DNA of 64,000 nucleotides from Acidovorax sp. 107 (lineage in GTDB: Bacteria > Pseudomonadota > Gammaproteobacteria > Burkholderiales > Burkholderiaceae_C): NCBI RefSeq assembly GCF_003058055.1, contig NZ_QBTZ01000001.1, forward strand, positions 1,366,501-1,430,500, read 5' to 3'. Below the pieces are notes generated by a model. The model saw only the letters and a list, made by a program, of their open reading frames with translations. It did not search any database and was not told where the DNA came from. A program made the translations under genes and the position numbers. Positions 10,523 through 18,662 of this stretch are shown here, in pieces (position 1 is the stretch's first letter; every line of letters starts with the position of its first letter).

Positions 10523-10549
10523 CAAGAAAAAGAGCCCCGAAGGGCTCTT
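10523..10549 (-). terminator. Probable intrinsic terminator of the glycine-zipper gene
   Basis: Eight-bp stem AAGAGCCC/GGGCTCTT (10530-10537, 10542-10549) with a CGAA loop, followed on the reverse strand by TTTCTT. It lies 34 bp after the stop of the 10583-11245 gene. Confidence 0.7.
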
Positions 10550-10582
10550 GGTCACTGGCCTGGGCAGCTTGGCTGCCGGCGC

Positions 10583-11245
10583 TTAACGCCAGTAGGGGTT
10601 GCGGTGGTGCGGGTAGTAGGGACGTCCGCCGTCGTAGCCATATTCAATTACCGTGACCGGGGGCGTCACGTAAGTGGGTGGTGCCTGGTACACCGGCTGC
10701 ACGGGGTAGGTGGAGGTCACCACACCCGGCTGGCTGTATACGCCCTGGGCTGCGTATGGGTCAGGCTGGGTCGAATAGGTCTGGCCAGCGGGCTGCACGT
10801 TCACCGAAATCCAGCGGCCTGGGTCATTCTGGGTGCGGGTGGTGTACTGGCGGCCTGCGTATTCATAGACCACGTCGTAGCCCACCGTGCGGTTCTCGTA
10901 GTACGTCTCGGTAGTGCAGCGCTGCACGTTCTGGTACTGCGGCTGGCCATTGCCTTCGATCTGGTTGCCCACCACTGCGCCGCCCAGCACCCCGATGGCT
11001 GTGGCTGCGGCGCGACCGCTGCCCCTGCCAATGGTGTTGCCCACAGCGCCACCGGCAATCGCGCCAATCACAGCGCCTGCGCCAGTGGTGCGGTTGCCGT
11101 TGTAAACGGTTTCATTGCCACAAACCTGCTGCGGAACGCCGACTTGCTGAATGATGGGCGTGGCAGACAGCACACGGCCTTGTTCCTGGGCGCCGGCCAC
11201 GACGGCGACGGCGGCCAGGGCAGAAAAAATCACGATCTTTTTCAT
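10583..11245 (-). CDS. Exported glycine-zipper (17 kDa surface antigen-like) protein
   Basis: A 220-aa protein with a signal peptide (cleavage near AGA-QE, residue 18) and no lipobox cysteine. Residues about 55-95 form a glycine-zipper membrane-association segment (GAGAVIGAIAGGAVGNTIGRG, AIGVLGGAVVGNQIEG). A short domain with CTTETYYENRTVGYDVVYEYAGRQYTTR follows, then a tyrosine/proline/glutamine-rich tail ending PYYPHHRNPYWR. Two cysteines could pair in the periplasm. The start is fixed by AAGGAG. Function unknown; homologues are commonly annotated only as outer-membrane or surface-antigen-like proteins. Confidence 0.8.
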   Translation of the reverse strand: MKKIVIFSALAAVAVVAGAQEQGRVLSATPIIQQVGVPQQVCGNETVYNGNRTTGAGAVIGAIAGGAVGNTIGRGSGRAAATAIGVLGGAVVGNQIEGNGQPQYQNVQRCTTETYYENRTVGYDVVYEYAGRQYTTRTQNDPGRWISVNVQPAGQTYSTQPDPYAAQGVYSQPGVVTSTYPVQPVYQAPPTYVTPPVTVIEYGYDGGRPYYPHHRNPYWR

Positions 11246-11380
11246 GGAGAAACTCCTTTCGGGTCGGTACATAACGCACCAGACTGCAGAAAAGTTTAGG
11301 CCCGCCTGGTCAACCCGGGCCCCTGACGCCGTAAATCTGCGTAAAGATTTGTGCGATTTTCCCGCGTTCCCCTTCCTAAG

Positions 11381-11764
11381 TCACCCCTTGGATGCGCCAT
11401 CCGGTCCAGCGGGCCACTGGTCCGGCACAAATCCGATGGTGACATGCAGGCCTTTGGCGTCCTGCCACTGAACCACCGGCCTTTTGATCACGCTGGGTTG
11501 CTGCTGAACCAGTGCGCTGGCGCTCGCATCGTCCAGCACCGCTGCCTGCGTTGCCGCATCGAGCTTGCGCCAGGTGGTCCCCTGGCGATTGACCAGCTTT
11601 TGCCAGCCGACCGCCTTCAGCCAGACCGGGAGTTGGTCGGCCGGAACGCCCTGCTTTTTGAAGTCATGAAACTGGACTTCCAACCCTTGCTCTGCAAACC
11701 AGATCCGGGATTTTTTGACGGTATCGCAATTGGGGATGCCGTAAACGGTGATGACGATGTTCAT
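11381..11764 (-). CDS. yffB: ArsC/Spx-family protein YffB
   Basis: A 127-aa thioredoxin-fold protein of the arsenate-reductase-related family. The N-terminus YGIPNCDTVKKSRIWF carries a single cysteine at the CxxC position as in E. coli YffB; GTTWRKLD and PSVIKRPVVQW also match YffB. The lack of a second cysteine argues against Spx-like redox sensing, and the absence of other ars genes argues against an arsenic role. Function unresolved. Divergent from folC with a 61-bp gap. Confidence 0.85.
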   Translation of the reverse strand: MNIVITVYGIPNCDTVKKSRIWFAEQGLEVQFHDFKKQGVPADQLPVWLKAVGWQKLVNRQGTTWRKLDAATQAAVLDDASASALVQQQPSVIKRPVVQWQDAKGLHVTIGFVPDQWPAGPDGASKG

Positions 11765-11825
11765 GCCGCGCATCATCCTCGAAATCGAGGGGGTGAATGC
11801 GGGCTCGGCGACAATCCCGGGCTGT

Positions 11826-13151
11826 ATGCAAACCAAACCCCACACCCTGGAAGGCTGGCTGCGCCACTGCGAGCAGCTGCACCCCCGCAACATTGACATG
11901 GGCCTGGACCGGGTCGCTGAAGTCGCGCGCCGCATGGCGCTGCGTTTCGAGTGCCCAGTAATCACGGTGGCGGGCACCAACGGCAAGGGATCGACCTGCG
12001 CAATGCTCGAAGCGGTGGCGCTGCAGGCGGGTTACCGCACGGGCGTGTACACCTCGCCGCACCTGGTGCACTTTGAAGAGCGCTGCCGCGTGCATGGCGA
12101 AATCGTCCCAGCGGCAGATCTGCTGCCCCATTTCGAGGCGGTGGAGGCCGCCAGAACACAGAACGGCAACGAGGTGTCGCTCACGTATTTTGAGTTCACC
12201 ACCCTGGCCATCCTGCGGCTCATGAGCCATGCCTTGCTGGATGTGGCGATTCTTGAGGTCGGCCTGGGTGGGCGCCTGGACGCCACCAATGTGATCGACA
12301 CCGACTGCGCCATCATCACCAGCATCGACATCGACCACACAGAGTTTCTGGGCCCGGACCGCGAGAGCATTGGCCGGGAAAAGGCCGGCATCATGCGTAC
12401 CGGCAGGCCGGTCATCGTGAGTGACCCGATGGCGCCCCAGAGCGTGGTGGACCACGCGCGGGAGATCGGCGCAGATCTGTGGAGTTTTGGGCGCGATTTC
12501 AACTTTTCGGGCGACAAGCAGCAGTGGAGCTGGGCTGGCCGGGGGCGGCGTTATGCCGGGCTGGCTTATCCGTCCCTGCGCGGGGCCAACCAGCTGGTGA
12601 ACGCATCGGGTGTGTTGGCCGCTTTTGAGGCATTGCGTGACCGCCTCCCCGTCACAGCGCAGGCAGTGCGCAACGGCATGGCCCTGGTGGAATTGCCGGG
12701 GCGGTTTCAGATCGTACCGGGGCAGCCAACGCTGGTGCTGGATGTGGCGCACAACCCCCACTCCGTGGCGGCGCTCACGGCCAATCTGGATGCGATGGGG
12801 TTCTTCCCTACCACCCACGCGGTGTTTGGCGCCATGGCGGACAAAGACCTGGCGCCGATGCTGGCCAAAGTGGGGCCGCTGGTGGACCGTTGGTATTTCA
12901 CCGATCTGCCCACTCCCCGTGCAGAGTCGGCCGCCGTGTTGCAGCAAAAGTGGAATGCGGTGCACATGGTGGCGGGCGGTCGCCGGGACGTCACGTCCAG
13001 CTTGCATGCCGACCCACTGCAGGCCCTGCACGCGGCGGTGGCTGCTGCAGACCCCGCTGATAGAATCGTGGTCTTTGGCTCGTTCTTTACGGTGGGTGGG
13101 GTGTTGATCAACGGAACACCTCGCTTGCACGCCAAACATCTGGGCGCCTGA
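11826..13151 (+). CDS. folC: Bifunctional folylpolyglutamate synthase / dihydrofolate synthase
   Basis: Cytoplasmic Mur-ligase-type enzyme of 441 aa that adds glutamate to dihydropteroate and to folates. The P-loop GTNGKGSTCAM is near residue 52 and the Mur-ligase motifs DVAILEVGLGGRLDATNV, FLGPDRESIGREKAGIM (carbamylated lysine region) and VLDVAHNPHSVAAL are all visible. The ATG at 11826 is chosen because upstream in-frame ATGs fall in the yffB divergent region. It starts a forward cluster with the SPOR gene, cvpA and purF, the same folC-dedD-cvpA-purF order as in E. coli. Confidence 0.95.
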   Translation: MQTKPHTLEGWLRHCEQLHPRNIDMGLDRVAEVARRMALRFECPVITVAGTNGKGSTCAMLEAVALQAGYRTGVYTSPHLVHFEERCRVHGEIVPAADLLPHFEAVEAARTQNGNEVSLTYFEFTTLAILRLMSHALLDVAILEVGLGGRLDATNVIDTDCAIITSIDIDHTEFLGPDRESIGREKAGIMRTGRPVIVSDPMAPQSVVDHAREIGADLWSFGRDFNFSGDKQQWSWAGRGRRYAGLAYPSLRGANQLVNASGVLAAFEALRDRLPVTAQAVRNGMALVELPGRFQIVPGQPTLVLDVAHNPHSVAALTANLDAMGFFPTTHAVFGAMADKDLAPMLAKVGPLVDRWYFTDLPTPRAESAAVLQQKWNAVHMVAGGRRDVTSSLHADPLQALHAAVAAADPADRIVVFGSFFTVGGVLINGTPRLHAKHLGA

Positions 13152-13173
13152 GCGCCTCACGAGTCCTTAGTCC

Positions 13174-14016
13174 ATGGCATTTTTCAAGTTCCGGTGGCCC
13201 GGTCAGGGTGAGCAGCAACAGGCCGAAAAGCCGTCCAAGCGCTCGCGCACCCCACAGGCTGAGAGCATCGAAGTGATGCGCCGCCGCGCCCGGCATCGTT
13301 TGATTGGCGCAGCGGTGCTGGTGCTGGTGGGGGTCATTGGGTTTCCGCTGCTGTTTGATACCCAGCCACGGCCCATTCCTGTGGATATTCCCATCGAGAT
13401 CCCGGACCGCAACAAGGTCGCGCCGCTGGTGGTGCCTGCGCCTGTGGTCGATGCCGCCGCGGCCAAGCCAGCAGCGCCCGCCGCCCCAGAGCAAGCACCC
13501 GCAGCTGCCGCACAACGGCCTGCACCTTCGCGCACGGCTGCGGCCAATGGTCTGGCGGACGGGGAGGAGCTGGTGCCCAGCGCTCGTCCCGCAGCAGCCA
13601 AACCTGCGCCAGCCCCTGCAGCCGCACCCGCCAGGCCCGAGGTGAAACACGAGGCCAAGCCGCCCGTGGCCCCAGCGCCTGCTCCTGCGCCCGAGCCCAA
13701 GCCTGTGCGCGCGGACGACTCGGCGCGTGCCCGTGCCTTGTTGGAAGGCCGCAGCACTCCGGTACCAGCGGCAGCGGGTGCCGAGGAGGCGCGTTTCATT
13801 GTGCAGGTTGGCGCCTTCGCAGATGCTGAAAAGGCCCGTGAAGCCCGTACCAAGGTGGAACGGGTGGGCCTCAAGACCTATACGCAAGTGGTGGACACCA
13901 AAGACGGCAAACGCACTCGTGTGCGTGTCGGCCCGTTCACCAATCGGACAGAGGCAGACAAGGCGGCGGCACGCATCAAGGCGCTGGACCTGTCGGCTTC
14001 TGTGCTGACCCTGTAA
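13174..14016 (+). CDS. SPOR-domain membrane protein (DedD-like)
   Basis: A 280-aa single-pass protein: cytoplasmic basic N-terminus to about residue 42, a transmembrane helix at about 44-60 (LIGAAVLVLVGVIGFPLLF), a long alanine/proline-rich periplasmic linker (about 75-200) and a C-terminal SPOR domain (about 205-280, FIVQVGAFADAEKAREARTKVE, RVRVGPFTNRTEAD). SPOR domains bind denuded glycan strands at the septum. Position between folC and cvpA matches dedD, a cell-division protein. The symbol is left blank because only domain order supports dedD. Confidence 0.9.
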   Translation: MAFFKFRWPGQGEQQQAEKPSKRSRTPQAESIEVMRRRARHRLIGAAVLVLVGVIGFPLLFDTQPRPIPVDIPIEIPDRNKVAPLVVPAPVVDAAAAKPAAPAAPEQAPAAAAQRPAPSRTAAANGLADGEELVPSARPAAAKPAPAPAAAPARPEVKHEAKPPVAPAPAPAPEPKPVRADDSARARALLEGRSTPVPAAAGAEEARFIVQVGAFADAEKAREARTKVERVGLKTYTQVVDTKDGKRTRVRVGPFTNRTEADKAAARIKALDLSASVLTL

Positions 14017-14044
14017 GCGTTGCTGATCGGGCTACCGTTTGTCC

Positions 14045-14533
14045 ATGGCTGCGCTGGATTGGGTGTTTGTGGCCGTGTTGCTGGCCTCCATGCTGATTGG
14101 TGCGTGGCGTGGCCTGGTGTTTGAAGTGCTGTCGGTTCTGGGCTGGGTGGTGTCGTTTTTTGTGGCGCAGTGGTTTGCAGCTGATGCCGCGGCCTTGTTG
14201 CCCATGGGCGGTTCGGGCGATTCACTGCGATATGCAGCCGGTTTTGTCGTGGTGTTTGTGGCTTCGGTTTTCGCTTGTGGTTTTCTGGCCTGGATCGCCA
14301 AGAAACTGGTGGAGGCGGTAGGCCTGCGCCCTGCCGATCGCACCTTGGGTGCCGTGTTTGGCGTGCTGCGTGGTTTGGTTTTGTTGCTGGCGGTGGCCGT
14401 GGTGGCGGGCATCACGCCTGTGCACGAGGCGCAGTGGTGGCAGGAGTCGCAGGGTGCACCGGTCTTGACCGAGGTGCTCAAGGGGTTGAAACCGGCGCTG
14501 CCGGACGAATTTGGAAGGCATCTGCCTTCGTGA
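14045..14533 (+). CDS. cvpA: CvpA family inner-membrane protein
   Basis: A 162-aa polytopic membrane protein with four hydrophobic helices and the family pattern LDWVFVAVLLASMLIGAWRGLVFEVLSVLGWVVSFF at the start and GLRPADRTLGAVFGVLRGL in the middle. In E. coli cvpA lies upstream of purF and is needed for colicin V production and envelope stress tolerance; the same adjacency is seen here (79-bp gap to purF). ATG at 14045 is preferred to TTG at 14039. Confidence 0.92.
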   Translation: MAALDWVFVAVLLASMLIGAWRGLVFEVLSVLGWVVSFFVAQWFAADAAALLPMGGSGDSLRYAAGFVVVFVASVFACGFLAWIAKKLVEAVGLRPADRTLGAVFGVLRGLVLLLAVAVVAGITPVHEAQWWQESQGAPVLTEVLKGLKPALPDEFGRHLPS

Positions 14534-14611
14534 TATCGAAGCGGGAGCGGCCAGAAGCTGCTGCCGTTGGATGACCGCGGGGCTGTTCCCGCAAACGGAT
14601 GGAATACAACT

Positions 14612-16117
14612 ATGTGTGGAATCGTCGGCGTCGTCAGTCCTGCGCCCGTTAATCAGCTGATCTATGACGCCCTGCTGCTCTTGCAGCATCGCGGTCAGGA
14701 CGCAGCGGGCATCGTGACCCAGCAGGGCCGCAAATTCTTCATGCACAAGGCCAAGGGCATGGTGCGCGACGTCTTTCGCACGCGCAACATGCGTGCTCTG
14801 CCGGGCAACGTGGGCCTGGGCCAGGTGCGCTACCCCACCGCCGGCAATGCCTACAGCGAAGAAGAGGCGCAACCGTTTTACGTCAACGCCCCGTTCGGCA
14901 TCGTGCTGGTGCACAACGGCAATCTGACGAACGCCCGCGAACTGCGCACCGAGCTGTTCCAGACAGACCATCGCCACACCAACACCGAAAGCGATTCAGA
15001 AGTTCTGCTGAACGTGTTTGCGCACGAGCTCGAACGCGCCACGCGCGGTGTGCCGTTGCAGCCCGAGGACGTCTTCACGGCCGTGCGTGCGGTGCACAAG
15101 CGCATCAAGGGTTCGTATGCCGTGATCGCGCTGATCGCAGGCCACGGCCTGCTGGCCTTCCGCGACCCGCATGGCATTCGCCCGTTGGCCATGGGCCGCA
15201 GCCAGGACGGCACCGTGATGGTGGGCAGCGAGTCGGTGGCGCTGGAAGGCACCTCCCATGTGTTCGACCGCAATATCAACCCAGGCGAAGCGATTTTCAT
15301 CACGCTCGATGGCCAGGTTCACGCCAGCCAGTGCGCTGAGAACCCGCAGCTCAATCCATGCATCTTTGAGTTTGTGTACCTTGCGCGGCCTGATTCGGTG
15401 CTTGACGGCATCTCGGTTTATCAAGCCCGTCTGAACCTGGGTGAAGCCTTGGCCAAACGCGTGGTATCCACCGTGCCGCCCAACGAGATCGACGTGATCA
15501 TCCCCATTCCCGAGTCCAGCCGCCCCAGCGCCACCCAACTGGCACATCTGTTGGGCGTCCCGTATCGGGAGGGCTTCGTCAAGAACCGCTATGTGGGCCG
15601 CACCTTCATCATGCCGGGGCAGGGCGTGCGCAAAAAGTCGGTGCGCCAAAAGCTCAACGTGATCGGCAGCGAGTTCAAGGGCCGCAACGTGCTGCTGGTG
15701 GATGACTCCATCGTACGCGGCACGACCAGCCGCGAGATCGTGCAGATGGCGCGCGATGCGGGAGCCCGCAAGGTGTACCTGGCCAGCGCGGCGCCGCCTG
15801 TGCGCTACCCCAACGTGTATGGCATCGATATGCCCACCAGCAGCGAACTGGTAGCCCACGGCCGCACGGTTGAAGAGATCCGCCAGGCCATTGGCTGCGA
15901 CGCGCTTATCTACCAGGATGTGGATGGCATGAAGAAGGCGGTGGGCGCGCTCAATAGCGCCATCGTTGGTTTCGATGCGTCGTGTTTTGATGGCGTGTAC
16001 GTGACGGGCGACATCACCGCAGAAGGGATTGCCAGCCTGAACGAAGGGCGTGTGGGCGCGGAGGAGGGCGAGGAAGACACCTCGCGCCTTGCTTTGCCCA
16101 ATGCGCAGGAAGCGTAG
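14612..16117 (+). CDS. purF: Amidophosphoribosyltransferase
   Basis: First enzyme of purine synthesis: makes 5-phosphoribosylamine from PRPP and glutamine. The 501-aa protein starts MCGIVGVV, so Cys2 becomes the N-terminal nucleophile of the glutaminase domain after Met removal, and there is no propeptide, as in E. coli. The phosphoribosyltransferase domain has the PRPP loop VLLVDDSIVRGTT at about 366-378. Upstream in-frame ATGs would bury the catalytic cysteine, which fixes the start. No PUR box was identified with confidence. Confidence 0.97.
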   Translation: MCGIVGVVSPAPVNQLIYDALLLLQHRGQDAAGIVTQQGRKFFMHKAKGMVRDVFRTRNMRALPGNVGLGQVRYPTAGNAYSEEEAQPFYVNAPFGIVLVHNGNLTNARELRTELFQTDHRHTNTESDSEVLLNVFAHELERATRGVPLQPEDVFTAVRAVHKRIKGSYAVIALIAGHGLLAFRDPHGIRPLAMGRSQDGTVMVGSESVALEGTSHVFDRNINPGEAIFITLDGQVHASQCAENPQLNPCIFEFVYLARPDSVLDGISVYQARLNLGEALAKRVVSTVPPNEIDVIIPIPESSRPSATQLAHLLGVPYREGFVKNRYVGRTFIMPGQGVRKKSVRQKLNVIGSEFKGRNVLLVDDSIVRGTTSREIVQMARDAGARKVYLASAAPPVRYPNVYGIDMPTSSELVAHGRTVEEIRQAIGCDALIYQDVDGMKKAVGALNSAIVGFDASCFDGVYVTGDITAEGIASLNEGRVGAEEGEEDTSRLALPNAQEA

Positions 16118-16263
16118 CCAAGGACTGGCGCAGCCACCGCTGGCTATCGCACGGGATGCTGGGCCTCCAGTGGAACGGGCGAGGCTTTAGCAGGGCCGGC
16201 TGCGCCCGACGACGGATTGACCCATTTTGGAACTGGCCCCGTTGAGGGCCAGCATTGATTGTT

Positions 16264-17685
16264 ATGACTGAAACCATTGCATCCAGCACGGGCCGCGTAC
16301 GCACCCGTTTCGCACCCTCGCCCACGGGGTTCATCCACCTGGGCAACATCCGCTCGGCCCTGTACCCCTGGGCGTTTGCCCGCGCCACGGGCGGTGACTT
16401 CATTCTGCGCATTGAAGACACCGACCTGGAGCGCTCCAGCCAGGCGGCGGTGGACGTCATCATCGAGGGCATGGCTTGGCTCGGTTTGAACCACGACGAA
16501 GGCCCGTTCTATCAGATGCAGCGCATGGACCGTTACAAGTCCGTGCTCGCAGACCTGCAGGCCGCAGGGCACGTGTATCCGTGCTACATGAGCGTGGCAG
16601 AGCTGGATGCCCTGCGCGAGCGGCAGATGGCTGCCAAGGAGAAGCCCCGCTACGACGGCACGTGGCGCCCCGAATCGGGCAAGACCCTGCCAGCCATTCC
16701 CGAGGGCGTGCAGCCCGTGCTGCGCTTCAAGAACCCGCAAGGTGGCGTGGTGGCTTGGGACGACAAGGTCAAGGGCCGCATCGAGATCAGCAACGATGAG
16801 CTGGATGACCTGGTCATCGCACGCCCGGATGGCACGCCCACCTATAACTTCTGCGTCGTGGTGGACGATATCGACATGGCGATCACGCATGTGATCCGCG
16901 GTGACGACCATGTGAACAACACACCGCGCCAGATCAACATCTTCCGTGCCCTGGGCAAGGAACCTCCGGTGTATGCCCACTTGCCTACGGTGCTGAACGA
17001 GCAGGGCGAGAAGATGAGCAAGCGCAATGGTGCCAAGCCGGTCACGCAGTACCGTGATGAAGGCTATTTACCCGACGCCATGGTGAACTACCTGGCCCGC
17101 TTGGGCTGGAGCCACGGCGATGATGAGATATTCAGCCGCGAGCAGTTCCTGCAGTGGTTCAACCTGGACCACCTGGGCCGCAGCGCGGCACAGTTCGATG
17201 AAGCCAAGCTGCGCTGGGTGAATGCCCAGCACTTGAAAGCCATGGCCGATGACGCGCTGGCGGCGCTGGTTGCTCCGCAATTGCAGGCCCGTGGTGTCTC
17301 GGCCGAGGCACTGGCTGATGGCCGTCTCCCTCGCATCTGCGCGCTGTTCAAAGATCGGTGCGACACCACCGTCGTGCTCGCCAACTGGGCGCAAGTTTTT
17401 TATGGCGATGTGTCGCCCGTCGATGCAGAGCGTGCGCAGCATGTCACCGACGCCATTGCGCCTGCTCTGGACGCGCTGGCCGATGCGCTGTCTGCGTGTG
17501 AATGGGACAAGGCTTCCATCAGTGCGGCGTTCAAGCAGGTGCTGGCTGCCCAGGGCCTGAAGATGCCTCAGTTGGCGATGCCCGCGCGCGTGCTGACGGT
17601 CGGAACCGCACACACTCCGTCGGTCGATGCCGTGCTGGAATTGGTCGGACGTGAAAAAGTTGTAGCGCGTTTGCGAAACCGCTAA
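16264..17685 (+). CDS. gltX: Glutamyl-tRNA synthetase
   Basis: Class I aminoacyl-tRNA synthetase, 473 aa, charging tRNA-Glu. The HIGH-type signature is [14 protein letters not shown] (about 14-27) and the KMSKS-type loop is EKMSKRNG (about 252). The discriminating long insertion and C-terminal anticodon-binding helical domain are present at normal length. The ATG at 16264 is preferred over TTG at 16255. It lies directly upstream of tRNA genes that include tRNA-Glu, its own substrate, and the tRNA promoter overlaps its last codons. Confidence 0.97.
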   Translation: MTETIASSTGRVRTRFAPSPTGFIHLGNIRSALYPWAFARATGGDFILRIEDTDLERSSQAAVDVIIEGMAWLGLNHDEGPFYQMQRMDRYKSVLADLQAAGHVYPCYMSVAELDALRERQMAAKEKPRYDGTWRPESGKTLPAIPEGVQPVLRFKNPQGGVVAWDDKVKGRIEISNDELDDLVIARPDGTPTYNFCVVVDDIDMAITHVIRGDDHVNNTPRQINIFRALGKEPPVYAHLPTVLNEQGEKMSKRNGAKPVTQYRDEGYLPDAMVNYLARLGWSHGDDEIFSREQFLQWFNLDHLGRSAAQFDEAKLRWVNAQHLKAMADDALAALVAPQLQARGVSAEALADGRLPRICALFKDRCDTTVVLANWAQVFYGDVSPVDAERAQHVTDAIAPALDALADALSACEWDKASISAAFKQVLAAQGLKMPQLAMPARVLTVGTAHTPSVDAVLELVGREKVVARLRNR

Positions 17686-17700
17686 AAATCTGTCTATAAT
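17671..17700 (+). promoter_or_regulatory. Sigma-70 promoter of the tRNA cluster
   Basis: TTGCGA at 17671-17676 and a perfect TATAAT at 17695-17700 are separated by 18 bp. The -35 box lies inside the last codons of gltX, and the first tRNA begins 50 bp downstream of the -10 box. Confidence 0.8.
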
Positions 17701-17750
17701 TCAAGGCTCAGGTGATGACAAAAAATACTAAGTGTTTGAGGTCATTTAGT

Positions 17751-17826
<76 letters not shown>

Positions 17827-17858
17827 CACAGCTTGATAACGGTTAGTTCTAAGGTTTT

Positions 17859-17934
17859 GACCCTATCGTCTAGAGGCCTAGGACATCACCCTTTCACGGT
17901 GAGTACCGGGGTTCGAATCCCCGTAGGGTCGCCA
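17859..17934 (+). tRNA. tRNA-Glu (TTC), copy 1
   Basis: 76 nt, acceptor stem GACCCTA/TAGGGTC, anticodon loop CTTTCAC (TTC), encoded CCA. Differs from copy 2 by a paired change in the acceptor stem (T17864:A17925 here). Confidence 0.97.
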
Positions 17935-17987
17935 AGTTCGTAGCACTTGGCTTGTGTTGAGAAATGCAAGCGAAAAGCTGCCTGCCA

Positions 17988-18064
17988 GGAGTGGTAGTTC
18001 AGTTGGTTAGAATACCGGCCTGTCACGCCGGGGGTCGCGGGTTCGAGTCCCGTCCACTCCGCCA
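17988..18064 (+). tRNA. tRNA-Asp (GTC), copy 1
   Basis: 77 nt, acceptor stem GGAGTGG/CCACTCC, anticodon loop CTGTCAC (GTC), encoded CCA; identical to copy 2. Confidence 0.97.
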
Positions 18065-18072
18065 GTTATCAG

Positions 18073-18110
18073 CCGTTGCAAATCTTGAAGATGCAACGGT
18101 TCTCTTTGGT
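18073..18110 (+). other. Degenerate terminator-like hairpin between the two tRNA triplets
   Basis: CCGTTGCA (18073-18080) pairs with TGCAACGG (18092-18099), followed by TTCTCTTTGG rather than a clean T run. It occupies the position of the true terminator that follows copy 2 and looks like its decayed homologue. Confidence 0.6.
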
Positions 18111-18129
18111 GCAAGCCAGAGAAGTTTTG

Positions 18130-18205
<76 letters not shown>

Positions 18206-18242
18206 AATTTGTCAGTAGTAGTTCGGTTAGTTCCAAGGTTTT

Positions 18243-18318
18243 GACCCCATCGTCTAGAGGCCTAGGACATCACCCTTTCACGGTGAGTACCGGGGTTCGA
18301 ATCCCCGTGGGGTCGCCA
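18243..18318 (+). tRNA. tRNA-Glu (TTC), copy 2
   Basis: 76 nt, anticodon TTC. Acceptor stem GACCCCA/TGGGGTC: the pair C18248:G18309 replaces the T:A pair of copy 1, a compensatory change. Confidence 0.97.
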
Positions 18319-18371
18319 AGTTCGTAGCACTTGGCTTGTGTTGAGAAATACAAGCGAAAAGCTGCCTGCCA

Positions 18372-18448
18372 GGAGTGGTAGTTCAGTTGGTTAGAATACC
18401 GGCCTGTCACGCCGGGGGTCGCGGGTTCGAGTCCCGTCCACTCCGCCA
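18372..18448 (+). tRNA. tRNA-Asp (GTC), copy 2
   Basis: 77 nt, identical to copy 1, anticodon GTC. The Glu-Asp spacer is also conserved between copies with one visible base difference. Confidence 0.97.
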
Positions 18449-18453
18449 GATGC

Positions 18454-18489
18454 AAACCGCTGCAGTCGCAAGGCTGCAGCGGTTTTTTT
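18454..18489 (+). terminator. Intrinsic terminator of the tRNA cluster
   Basis: Stem AAACCGCTGCAG/CTGCAGCGGTTT around an 8-nt loop, followed by a T run ending at 18489. Confidence 0.92.
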
Positions 18490-18662
18490 ATGCCCGGTGT
18501 TCTTTGCTGCTTTTCCCTGCAGGCATTGAAGCCGGGCCTGCTGAATGACTGTCGCCCCGGATTGAGCCTGTTACAAGGGGTGGGCCTGTGCAAGAATTGC
18601 CGGTACCGGTCGCACCATCGTATCGCTCAGGCGGCCGGTCTTCACAGACCCATTTGGCGCCC

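Noticed and set aside
16233..16252. CTGGCCC/GGGCCAG hairpin just before gltX
   Set aside because: No T run follows, so it is not a convincing purF terminator, and nothing identifies it as a leader regulator.
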